A stretch of 64,000 nt of DNA from Caprella mutica (lineage: Eukaryota; Arthropoda; Malacostraca; Amphipoda; Caprellidae), in contig CANNZV010001064.1 of the NCBI GenBank assembly GCA_947561585.1, positions 240,708 to 304,707 on the forward strand. The letters are read 5' to 3'. Positions 21,831-31,917 of this stretch are shown here, one piece after another; the stretch's first letter is position 1; each line of letters starts with the position of its first letter. Both the position numbers and the translations under genes were made by a program. The notes under the pieces were generated by a model. The model had not been told where the DNA came from and did not search any database. It saw only the letters and a list, made by a program, of their open reading frames with translations.

Positions 21831-23371
21831 ATATTATACTATATTTACACAAACTATACTATAGTTACACAAACTGTACTATAGCTATACTATACTATGG
21901 TTACACAAACGTACTATAGCTATACTATACTATAGTTACACAAACTGTACTATAGCTATACTATACTATAGTTACACAAACTGTACTATAGCTATACTAT
22001 ACTATAGTTACACAAACTGTACTATAGCTATACTATACTATAGTTACACAAACTATACTATAGCTATACTATACTATAGTTACACAAACGTACTATAGCT
22101 ATACTATACTATAGTTACACAAACTGTACTATAGCTATACTATACTATAGTTACACAAACTATACTATAGCTATACTATACTATAGATACACAAACTGTA
22201 CTATAGCTATACTATACTATAGTTACACAAACTGTACTATAGCTATACTATACTATAGTTACACAAACTAGACTATAGCTATACTATACTATAGTTACAT
22301 AAACGTACTATAGCTATACTATACTATAGTTACACAAACGTACTATAGCTATACTATACTATAGTTACACAAACTGTACTATAGCTATACTATACTATAG
22401 TTACACAAACTGTACTATAGCTATACTATACTATAGTTACACAAACTGTACTATAGCTATACTATACTATAGTTACACAAACTGTACTATAGCTATACTA
22501 TACTATAGTTACACAAACTGTACTATAGCTATACTATACTATAGTTACACAAACTGTACTATAGCTATACTATACTATAGTTACACAAACTGTACTATAG
22601 CTATACTATACTATAGTTACACAAACTGTACTATAGCTATACTATACTATAGTTACACAAACTGTACTATAGCTATACTATACTATAGTTACACAAACTA
22701 TACTATAGCTATACTATACTATAGTTACACAAACGTACTATAGCTATACTATACTATAGTTACACAAACTGTACTATAGCTATACTATACTATAGTTACA
22801 CAAACTATACTATAGCTATACTATACTATAGTTACACAAACGTACTATAGCTATACTATACTATAGTTACACAAACTGTACTATAGCTATACTATACTAT
22901 AGTTACATAAACGTACTATAGCTATACTATACTATAGTTACACAAACTGTACTATAGCTATACTATACTATAGTTACACAAACTGTACTATAGCTATACT
23001 ATACTATAGTTACACAAACTGTACTATAGCTATACTATACTATAGTTACACAAACTGTACTATAGCTATACTATACTATAGTTACACAAACTATACTATA
23101 GCTATACTATACTATAGTTACACAAACTGTACTATAGCTATACTATACTATAGTTACACAAACTGTACTATAGCTATACTATACTATAGTTATACAAACT
23201 ATACTATAGCTATACTATACTATAGTTACACAAACTGTACTATAGCTATACTATACTATAGTTACACAAACTGTACTATAGCTATACTATACTATAGTTA
23301 CACAAACTGTACTATAGCTATACTATACTATAGTTACACAAACTGTACTATAGCTATACTATACTATAGTT
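21831..23371. repeat. 36 bp minisatellite derived from the 20 bp unit
   Basis: About 43 copies of a 36 bp unit (ACTATAGCTATACTATACTA then TAGTTACACAAACTGT), with 34 bp variants where AAACTGTAC is shortened to AAACGTAC. It retains the CTATAGTTA.ACAAAC core of the upstream 20 bp array with an added palindromic CTATAGCTATAC segment. Together the two arrays span about 2.2 kb. Confidence 0.95.
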
Positions 23372-24050
23372 AAACTACAAACACTGCAAATAAGAGTGCA
23401 AGGGAAGTAGTAACGTAAGATGCCCCAAACTCATTCACAAGTCTGTCTCTTAGAGCGCATAAACGGCTGCCCGATGACCAAAGTTACTTCATACACTTAA
23501 TACTGTGTTGCTCTAAATTCAAACCAACTGATACGGAATGGATCTTACCAAGAAATAGAGCATTGTTACTTTGCTAGGACGGTGCTTGTTGTTAATCCAT
23601 TGGGTATTCAATTGATAGAATGGGTAAGATTAAAAGCAAGTATGGATCATCAATTCGTATATACTGATTAACAGAATTAATATTTACTCTCAAATGTAAA
23701 AAGTACGATCTTGTTAAATTGTTAATATTAGTGTGACCCGTATAGCCATGGAGACAAATTATTATTTTAACTTTATAATCATCAAAATCCTCGGGCAGAC
23801 AGACGAACTGTATATATTTCCTAGCCTATATATTTTCTTGCCTTAACTGGTTCCCGGGGTCAATTCACACAAATAATTATGTCCAGTTAAATAAAAAATA
23901 AATGATATGCATCAATAACGAGCTATCATACATGTTTATATTTCTATAGAACTCTATCTGTGTTCTAAGTAAAGAGATTAAAAATGATAAATTATTTTAA
24001 AAAGCGTATGTTTCAAATATAACTCCTTTTCGGAGATATTGATACTCGGA
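23372..24050. other. Unique AT-rich sequence
   Basis: No gene, array or recognised element. It ends next to a tRNA-like SINE head. Confidence 0.5.
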
Positions 24051-24055
24051 CATCC

Positions 24056-24111
24056 AGCACAGTAATCTAGCACTAAAGTGTTGGCTTACAGGTCTTGGAA
24101 TCAATTCCCGA
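24056..24111 (+). mobile_element. tRNA-like SINE head, candidate fragment
   Basis: GCACAGTAATCTAGCACTAA resembles a tRNA-derived SINE A-box region (consensus-like GCACAGTGGTCTAGCG). GGTCTTGGAATCAATTCCCG has the spacing of a pol III B box. No 3' tail is obvious, and the 7.1 kb transposon begins about 60 bp downstream. Could be an old truncated SINE or chance similarity. Confidence 0.4.
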
Positions 24112-24168
24112 TAATCCAGTTAGCGGGAATCTCCATCTTTGGAAACACGTATGTTACTTTTCAATGTA

Positions 24169-24387
24169 TTATCAGGGAAACAAATTATGACTACAGTTAG
24201 AATATTAATTACGAAAACCGTGGATTTTTCAGTCAATATTTTGAGATTTGGCATTGTTGCTTCGGATAAGCCCCGCCTTTTTGTAGTAACTAGAAAAGAT
24301 GCCAATAAGTTAATAGTAAATGACAATATAGATACCAATTAGTGAATTTTTATTGAATATTCAAACATGGTGTCAATTAAATTATGT
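24169..24387 (+). repeat. Left terminal inverted repeat of the 7.1 kb element
   Basis: About 219 bp matching the reverse complement of 31061-31276. Key shared segments are ACTACAGTTAGAATATTAAT, GATAAGCCCCGCCTTTTTGT and AAATGACAATATAGATACCA. The motif AAATTATG occurs near both its outer and inner ends, a weak hint of the IR/DR arrangement seen in some Tc1-like elements. Small open frames here and in the right TIR are shadows of the repeat. Confidence 0.9.
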
Positions 24388-24954
24388 TGTTTATTAATAT
24401 TTGAACATTTACTTTAAATTATTTTGGTGAGTAAGTTTCAAATTCTTAATCAATGCTTTCGAAATCAAATAAATTCAATTTGTAGTGTCATATATTTTAT
24501 TTTCCAATCTTAACACTGAATAGCAATAGCTCAATATAACTAAGAGACTATCAAAGGCAGCTTTTCTTGAACAGATAAGAATAATTCTTTCGATCAAATT
24601 ATGTTACACCTATGAACCTAATGAAATATCGCTAAAATGATCGAAATACTGCAAATCTATCAAAAATACAGGTTTCATGATTTTAGCGGAGTAGTGTATG
24701 GTCAAATTTACCAAAGGTTCTGTTTGTAATATTTCAATATATACAATTTCGGTATATATATACTATATAATCCTCAAACTTGTTTTTATTTCAGGTATAT
24801 CATTCATGAACTATATCACTAGTCGGGCTGTTCACAGCTCGTAAATTTTATAGTTTTTATTATTCTTAACGCATGCAGTTTTGAAGGATAGCGCTAGGGT
24901 TATGCTCTTCAACTACGAGGTCTTACAATTTTGTGTTAGGTGGGGCCATATGCC

Positions 24955-25185
24955 TAAAACTATAAACTCTTTATTTTCCTCTTTATTTCGTAAGTGAAGC
25001 CACCGGTGCTTTTGTAATTTTTATCATATTCCTTTACAGTAGCTTTTCTGTATCCATGAGCTTAGACACCGACTGATAGTTGGTGACTTTATTCATTGAG
25101 CCACTTTCCATTATGACTGCTTCTAAAAGTTCCTTTTATTTATTTTGCCTTTTGTTCCGATGTAACGTTAAACCACCAATTTCAT
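24955..25185 (+). mobile_element. SINE-like dispersed repeat, copy 1
   Basis: Homologous to 37862-38125 over landmarks in the same order: GAAGCCACCGGTGCTT, GTAGCTTTTCTGTATCCATG, TTGAGCCACTTTCC, GACTGCTTCT, and ending with ACGTTAAACC. The ACGTTAAAC end resembles 3' ends of SINE/LINE repeats. No coding frame conserved. Located inside the 7.1 kb transposon. Confidence 0.65.
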
Positions 25186-26109
25186 AATTTAAATTTAATC
25201 ATAAAATTCTTTGATTTGAGATTTACTTTAAAGGAACAAAAACTGAAGATATTATTTATTTCGTAATCATCTAAGAAAAAGGTATGGAGACTTGAAAATC
25301 AGAAATCCAATATTATCATTGTCCTTATGATATTCTGATCTGGCAACTGCCCTTGTAGACAATCGTAGGATTTTTCTAGCATTTCGAGTAATTGTGCATG
25401 ATGCTGAAATTTCATAAATTTTCCCAATTATTAGCAAATGTGGAACACTTAAAAATCGCAATTTTTGCTTTTGAAATCTTCATCTATAAATCTATAACTA
25501 TTGACCTAGATCATACAGAGTTTTGAAATATGCATATTTAATGTTAAACTAAAACCTAGATTTAGACATTTAAATTCATTGATCTCAATTTTTCAATTGG
25601 CAACTATACAATTACAATGTGTGGAAAAGAAAAAGGAATCTACTAAATTTACAGACTTGAATTTACTATATGCTGAGTTCTATTTAGCTGATATTAAAGT
25701 TGAGCTCAATAGGACGTTAGAGTTCTATTTAGTAGTGGATTCAATTTTATTAATAAATCTTAATTTGAATCCAGATTAAATAACTTACTGAAGAATAATT
25801 TATTTACTAAGTAAGTTAAGATTTAGTTTCATAAAACGGAGACATTAAAATCTACCGAGAAGAGATTCTATAGGTGGCTCGAAAACAATATAGGGTGTTA
25901 CCATTGTATACTGTATATTGTGGCTCGAAAACAAGGAATCGAATTTGTAAGGTAAAAACTATATTAGTATCATATACGAGTTAAAATATTAGGAAAAAGA
26001 ATCAACTGTTGACGAAATAATTTTTACAAATAAAATGCATTGCAAATCGAAATAAATTGAAACACACTTACATGTTTGAAAGATTGTTTCACGGGAAATT
26101 GGAAATGAT

Positions 26110-26262
26110 AGAGTGAAAACAGAAACTCATCAAAGAATAGAGAACGAAAAGAGACAAACACTGTTAGCTGCACTTATACGGATGATAGAGGGAATTGGAG
26201 AGGTGATAGTAAATGAAGCATACGAGCAAAAATTTAAGACCTTGTAGTTGAAGGACATAAAC
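26110..26262 (-). mobile_element. SINE-like dispersed repeat, degenerate copy
   Basis: On the plus strand it reads GAACGAAAAGAGACAAACAC, then GCTGCACTTATACGGATGAT and GACCTTGTAGTTGAAGG. The first two match the minus strand of the copy at 37862-38125; the last matches, inverted, the sequence preceding copy 1 (about 24907-24934). It is therefore inverted relative to copy 1, about 1 kb away. Confidence 0.5.
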
Positions 26263-26454
26263 CTCTCCTATAGAACTACAAGTTATAATTTAATTTATTT
26301 AAGAAAAAATCAAAGTTAATTCATTAATAATTGGAATATAAATTAGGTTATAACAATGAATTAATAAACTAAATAAAGATAGAAATGTATTTTCATATAG
26401 CTAACTAAACTAATAAACTAACGATTACAAATAAAAACGGTCAAATATTTTATC

Positions 26455-28354
26455 TCAATATTTAGTATGCCCTCCTTCAGCTTCTAAACATTCTTGAATG
26501 CGTCGCGGCATACTCTTAGCTAAGTTAATAAAAAAAATTGGGTGGTGCCTAAGTGTATCCCACATTCTGGACACATGCTGTTCAAGGGCTTCTGGGCATC
26601 TTTCATTGGCATGGTCCCACTCGTTCACTATCCAGCCCCACACATTTTCTATCGGATTCAGATCCGGACTTCTTGCCGGCCAGCGTAGGGGCTGGAAATC
26701 AGCATTTTCACGAAACCACTGCTTTACGATGTTTGCAGTGTGGACTCTGCAGTTGTCCTGTACTATTGAGACCACCCTATGCTCATTTGCAGGTAGAGCA
26801 ATGGTCCTCACAGCCAGTTTCACATTAGTGTCCAACACACTGACGTATTCTTGAGCTGCAATTTAGTATCAAAAGAAATAGTAAAGCTTATCAAAATAAG
26901 CTCTTGAGTAAAAAAAAAAATTTTTGCCTTCTTGTATTAATATATGGAATTTAAAATATAAAACCATTTCAGAATTATTATTCAAATTCCCTTCTTTCAG
27001 CGAAATCTCTAATACCAGTTCCAAATTTAAATGAGATGCTTAACAACATAAAAACTAATTATTCAATTGCAAATAGAGGATTCGGGTATATTTAAATGGA
27101 ATGGAAAAAATGGAAATAGCTTAATTGTCATGATATAAAAATTAAAAATATTCTTCAACCTAATTCAAATAGTAAAGATTAAATTTCAAGATTTTAACTA
27201 TAATTAATTGTAACATTATGACAAAATCATTTATTCACCCATTAACTCACCAGTAAATCGAGATGTGATGCGAGTTAGCTCTCCAGGACCGCCCGACCAG
27301 ATCCAGCCAAACATATTTAGCGACACGTAACCAGAATGATTGGTTTCGACGATATGTCGTTCATCGTATCTTGTTTTGGCTGGTCTCCAGACATGCATCC
27401 TACCCTTCTGGTCACTTTTGAAGGTTTTTTCATCTACGAATATGACATACTGCCAAAAGTTGTCATAAGTGTGATTTCTGAAACGGTAATAGAAGTTAGC
27501 AGTCATAATTGATTTATGAATAGGAATAATCCAAAATCCAAAAATCCTACATATCTTTTCATAGTAAAGAGTTCAATTTTTTATTTTTAAATTTAAATAT
27601 TTATCTTGATTAGATTATAACTAACAACACAAACTCTACAGTAAAGACTAACTTATGTTTTCTTATCGGTGCTCTCTGCAGAAATTGAGTCTCTCTTCTA
27701 CATGACGTCTCGTAAGAGTCTCTCTGCAAGCAGGGACATGGTGGAACAGGGCAGCTTCTTTGAGCCTATTTCTCACGGTTCGGACAGATACTCTGTTAAC
27801 CAATCCTGTTCAAAGAAACATAAATCAATAAATGAATTAATTATCACAGGCTTTGATATTTATCGATAGATTTCAATTGGCAAACTAACACAATATTTAG
27901 TAATTAGAATCAGAAACAAACCTTCATCTCTGGTTATTTTCACAGTAGTAGTGAGAGGGGTAGCGCGAGCTCTAGCGATGATTCGCGCATCTTCATCAGC
28001 CGTGGTGGCGCGGGACCTGCCACTCCGCCTCCTGGAATTCAAATCCCCCTCTTCTACTTCTCTGTGGGTGCAAATTATTCAAATTATTCCCATAGTATTA
28101 TAAATCATGTTCATTCAATGTCCTATTCAAAAACTTTTAAGAGACACAGATTTGGATAGTTTGATAAAGTTAAAATATGATTAAGTTCACCTTTTCAACC
28201 ACCTCTGCACAGTACTCAAGCAACAACCCAACTCTGCACTGATTTGCCGGAAAGAAAGGCCAGCATCTTTAAGGGCAACAATTTTGCCTCTCAGAATAAG
28301 CCTCTCTTTTTCTCTGCGTGTGTTGGTTACTCCCAAATTATTATTTCGATCCAT
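26455..28354 (-). CDS. Tc1/mariner-type transposase, five exons
   Basis: Predicted transposase that would bind the element's terminal repeats and carry out cut-and-paste at TA sites in the nucleus. Exons on the minus strand: 28354-28191, 28061-27922, 27805-27667, 27477-27251, 26855-26455. They join in phase to 356 residues plus stop; Tc1 transposases are about 340. Residues 11-55 form a first helix-turn-helix (SFRQISAELGCCLSTVQRW). A GRPR-like hook SGRSRATT follows. Residues 102-147 include VSVRTVRNRLKEA and the HRxxRL-like region. Catalytic residues are D163 (VIFVDEKTF), D257 (SIVQDNCRVH) and E293 (SPDLNPIENVWG), with 35 residues between the last two (DD35E, against 34 in Tc1). Introns 1, 2 and 4 have GT-AG ends; intron 3 has AT at its donor. 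The start is the methionine just downstream of a TTTCAG that could be the acceptor of a 5' UTR intron. The lack of internal stops or frameshifts in the exons argues for a young or constrained copy. Confidence 0.85.
27661..27670 (-). other. Non-canonical splice donor of transposase intron 3
   Basis: Reading phase and protein homology place the exon 3 end after CACCG at 27667. The intron then begins ATAAGA rather than GTAAGA. The acceptor (TTTCAG at 27483-27478) is normal. It does not match the U12-type AT donor (ATATCCTT). Without splicing here, translation meets TAA immediately after residue 148, before the first catalytic Asp. A single G to A change at the first intron base is the simplest reading. 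Confidence 0.65.
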
Positions 28355-28824
28355 ATTTCTGAAATGCAACACTAAATAAAACAATGCACGGAATAAATGG
28401 ATAAGTAAGTCATGCTATAATATCACCAGTAAAAGTTAATATTCATGCTTTAGACATGCGAAACTTGGAATTTCAATATATGATGGATATACTCTTGAGG
28501 CTCACTAGAGAAATTGATTTCATTTATATTTGTAGCGGTAACATACTATACTGTATATAAATATTAGCTATATACATATAAATCTCGAGTTAAGATAAGA
28601 AAGCCGAAGTTTGTTAATTTAATATGAATAGATTTATAACTTTAACTATCCCAATAATTTTCCGCAATTCAATGCTGCTCTAGTGGAGAGCAGCTAAATT
28701 TTGGCTTAACCACAAATAGGCTAATAAAATGAATGCATACACGAAAATAAATTAAAAGAAACTTTGAAGAATTAGCCTGAATTGTGTTCTTCTATGAAAG
28801 ATTTCATCTATCACCATCTGTGGA

Positions 28825-29130
28825 AATAATTAATGCAGAAAAGCTACTCTGCGTATACATTATATAATCACCAGGGCTGGGACAATATGACCTAAAAACT
28901 ATAGATCCCAAAACTATTATAGACGGAGAGAATTAAAGAGTATTGAATGGTTCTACACCAGCGGTATATAGTATTCGATACCATTTCATTTAGTTTCGTC
29001 TATGATATTTTCGGGATCAATAGTTTTTAGGTCATATTGTCCCAGCCCTGATAATCACTAATAAAAAAAAGTGACGAAAAGAAACATTTACTCCGGTAAC
29101 TGTATTCCTAAATAAATAAAGATAATGAAG
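28825..29130 (-). mobile_element. SINE-like dispersed repeat, split copy
   Basis: On plus, GCAGAAAAGCTACTCTGCG (about 28833-28851) and, after the nested MITE, GTGACGAAAAGAAAC (about 29070) and GATAATGAAGAGG. These match in order the complement of the copy at 37862-38125 (GCAGAAAAGCTACTCCGCG, GTGACGAAAAGGGAC, GATGAAAAGGAAGAGG). The repeat was present before the hAT-type MITE split it. Confidence 0.6.
28872..29050. mobile_element. hAT-type MITE with 8 bp target duplication
   Basis: 179 bp. TIRs are CAGGGCTGGGACAATATGAC with an almost perfect complementary right end ending CCAGCCCTG. Flanked by identical ATAATCAC at 28864-28871 and 29051-29058. An 8 bp duplication and CAGGG termini are characteristic of hAT elements. 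Interior non-coding, including AATTATAGACGGAGAG-like and CAGCGGTATATAGTATTCGA motifs shared with the copy at 50575. Confidence 0.9.
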
Positions 29131-30448
29131 AGGTAATAGTAAAGGGAATTTTATAGACTTCAAATTAACCAAAATTCTAAAGAACTACTATTTGAACAAC
29201 TCAAAATGAAAGTGACAAATGAAGAACCATTTCACTGGAAAATCTAAAACAAAATGGAGGAACTTCGCATAATTCAAACACTCGCAGTAGTCTGTTAGTG
29301 GGTGTTAACTTAGATCATGAATATATAAATAACTTTATAAAAATAAATCTAAATGATCTTTAACAACCATTTGAAAAAATTCTTATCGAGTACTGTAAGA
29401 TTTCGACTTCTAAACCACAAAGCGAAATGAATGGAAATATAGGTTACGTCGACTCGACAATCTAATATCTTTAAATGGAATTGAAAATTTAGCAATAAAA
29501 TAGGAAATATAGAATCCGTATGTGACGATTGCAATCCAGTTTGTTCATGTTGTTACCTATTATGAAATCATATCTAGTTGATTAATAAAGTTACAGTTTA
29601 TAAACTTTTATTTGGTTTCCATCACTTCGCAGAAACTACAATACCGCCTGGAATTTGGGTTAACTATTAATTTAATTAATAAAACTTACTCTTTAATCAA
29701 TTTTGAACAAATAATAGGTTTCGTTTTACCGTTCGTCTGAATTAGCAGTAAAATAACCATACTAAAATTTTCCTGGTTTTAAATAATAGTACTATTTAAA
29801 GATATTAAAACTAATTATTAGATGCAATTTTCATGCCCAACTTACCTTCAATAGTGCCGGAACTGTAGTGATCATAATCGTTTAAGCAGACTAGATTTCA
29901 CGTTCATCACTGTGATAAGACATCTCTGCTTGCAATTTTAAGTTTTTATTTCAGAGAAATCCTTTTCTCATAAATTCAGTGAACTCAATTTAAAATTCCA
30001 AATAATAATATAATTTCGTTACATATTTCATAATTTATTGTTAGATAAGCCAGATGACATTACTACTTTGTATACTACTGAATGGATTATGCCTTCCATA
30101 AAGGCTAATATTTTATACTTCTAGTTGTAATAAGGATGGTGAACGGGATCAAATAAAATCCATGAGCACTATTTCGAATATCTTCAAGCATTATAATCGA
30201 GAGATTTTCTTAAACTAAATTATTATTTAACACCATACTTGAGACTTACAAAGATAATAAGGAGTTTTATATATCTATATATTCTCAGATAGATTACAGA
30301 TGGAGCTTTTTATTATATTTTACCATTTAAGTTTTGTTTGGTGCCCTTTTCCTTCAGCTTTCTTTTGTATCTTTTCTCAACTTCCTCCTCTTCTTTCCTA
30401 TTCCTTCTGACTTGCTATATCCATGGTAAGCATCCTAGAGGTACGATC

Positions 30449-30846
30449 ATGAGCCCCCCCCCCCCCCCCTTGTTTTTTTAATCCTTATTTACTTAGCTAA
30501 ACAAATGAAGAACTACTTTGATTGAAATAACTGAGAGTTGCTAATGTAGTTTGTTGTACTGCACATTTCATGATTGTTTAATGACCTGGCAGGGGGGTTC
30601 GGGGGGCGGCACGCCCCCCGATATACATATATTTTATGTCTAGTCAGTAATGAACTACAAAAGTGTCAATAAGGATTAAATAATATAGGTAAATAAGGAT
30701 TTAAAAACAGGGGGCTCATGACCGGGGGGGGGGGCTCTTGACCGGGGGGGCTTATGACCTAGGGGGGCTCATGACCGGGGGGGGCTCTTGACTTGGGGGG
30801 CTTATGACCGGGGGGGCTCTTGACCGGGGGGGGCTTATGACCTACA
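30449..30846. repeat. G/C-run array with inverted flanks
   Basis: A run of 16 C (30454-30469), followed by TTGTTTTTTTAATCCTTATT, is inverted relative to TAAATAAGGATTTAAAAACA plus GGGGGCTCATG at about 30690-30719. From about 30717 to 30840 there are seven or more runs of 6-11 G separated by CTCTTGACC/CTTATGACC, a roughly 15-20 bp unit. A palindromic GC patch (GGGGGGCGGCACGCCCCCC) lies at about 30610. Strong quadruplex potential on plus. It lies inside the 7.1 kb transposon. Confidence 0.75.
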
Positions 30847-31060
30847 CCCTTGCTACACAGGTCTAGATCAGGGTAACCACATGTTTACCAGATTATGAAG
30901 TCCCTGTTAATGTAGTTACACACATCTTTAAAATGTGTGAGAAATAGACTCCTTAAGTATTATGATTCAGCGACACATTAATAAATATCGACATTTCGTT
31001 AAAAGATTAATAGTTTTAATTACTTAAATCGAAATGTTAAGTTTGTATATTACTGTGACA

Positions 31061-31276
31061 TAATGTAATTGACACAATCTTTGGATATTCAATTAAAATT
31101 CACTAATTGGTATCTATATTGTCATTTACTATTAACTTATTGGCATCTTTTCTAGTTACTACAAAAAGGCGGGGCTTATCCAAAGCAACGTTGCCAAATT
31201 TCAAAATATTGACTGAAAAATCCACGGTTTTCGTAATTAATATTCTAACTGTAGTCATAATTTGTTTCCCTGATAA
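31061..31276 (-). repeat. Right terminal inverted repeat of the 7.1 kb element
   Basis: About 216 bp, reverse complement of 24169-24387. Differences are scattered single bases (for example GCAACGTTGC where the left repeat has GCATTGTTGC). Followed by TA at 31277-31278. Inner edge near TAATGTAATTGACAC. Confidence 0.9.
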
Positions 31277-31278
31277 TA

Positions 31279-31644
31279 CATACTTACATATCTATCTCTG
31301 CAATTGTAAATCCTATCGCATATACTTCAAATGATATGCGTCATAATAAATCATCAGTTTAATATAGTTAGGCCTAATTTGTTTTAGGTATCGGTATACT
31401 TCTATTGTAAGTTGATTGAGGTTCGGGGCGACTAGTCTCCCTAATCTTGATAGACTGAGTAGGTAATTGGGTAGCTAGATCTTAAGCCTCTTCTAAGGCT
31501 CTATGTATTACATCCCCTCTACTTATCTAATATATCTCAAATAAGCCTTTAGAGTTGCAACATGCTCTTTCATAATAACATTCAATACTGCTACAAAGTA
31601 TGCGTAATAGAACTGATCTATAATCATGTCAAAATTCATCCTAA
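31279..31644. other. Unique sequence
   Basis: No gene or repeat recognised between the transposon's right end and the next MITE. Confidence 0.5.
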
Positions 31645-31917
31645 AGGGCCGTACACACGTAGAGTTTTTTAAGTCCTTCCACTAGACTTTTTGTTAAGCT
31701 CCTCCTACTTTTTCCACGAGAATATAAGAAAAAACGAGATAATTATTATTTATTTCAGTTGGTATCCATGATACTTGCAGGTATCATGGATACCAACTAA
31801 AATAAATAGCTAATAATTATATCGTTTTTTCTTATATTCTCGTGGAAAAAGTAGGAGGAGCTTAACAAAAAGTCTGGTGGAAAAACTTTAAAAAAACTAC
31901 TTCTTTTGTACGGCCCT
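31645..31917. mobile_element. Family B MITE, copy 2
   Basis: About 273 bp. Left AGGGCCGTACACACGTAGAG, right ending TGTACGGCCCT followed by TTAA. The centre is TTGGTATCCATGATACTTGC / GGTATCATGGATACCAA. Right flank TTAA and left flank CTAA suggest, weakly, a TTAA-type target. Confidence 0.87.

Larger units (their letters stand above)
24169..31276 (-). mobile_element. 7.1 kb Tc1/mariner-type transposon with long TIRs
   Basis: The sequences 24169-24387 and 31061-31276 are inverted copies of one another and differ by only scattered substitutions. The outer ends read TTATCAGGGAAACAAATTAT. TA lies immediately outside each end (24167-24168 and 31277-31278), as expected for Tc1/mariner insertion at TA. 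Between them, on the minus strand, is a five-exon transposase (26455-28354), which fits the TIR/TA assignment. The element is long for this superfamily (usually 1-2.5 kb). The extra length is non-coding and includes SINE-like fragments, a nested hAT-type MITE and a G-run array. The flanking bases ATG/CAT are also symmetrical, so the exact edge could shift by three bases. Confidence 0.8.

Noticed and set aside
24120..24342. Paired ~70-codon frames conserved at 24.2 and 31.2 kb
   Set aside because: They are the two terminal inverted repeats; similarity reflects DNA duplication, and frames exist on both strands.
26498..26854. Plus-strand 118-codon frame opposite transposase exon 5
   Set aside because: Antisense shadow of the catalytic exon, which has clear DDE motifs on the minus strand.
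27669..27869. Plus-strand 66-codon frame
   Set aside because: Antisense shadow of transposase exon 3, whose minus-strand translation matches the Tc1 family and fits the splice phases.
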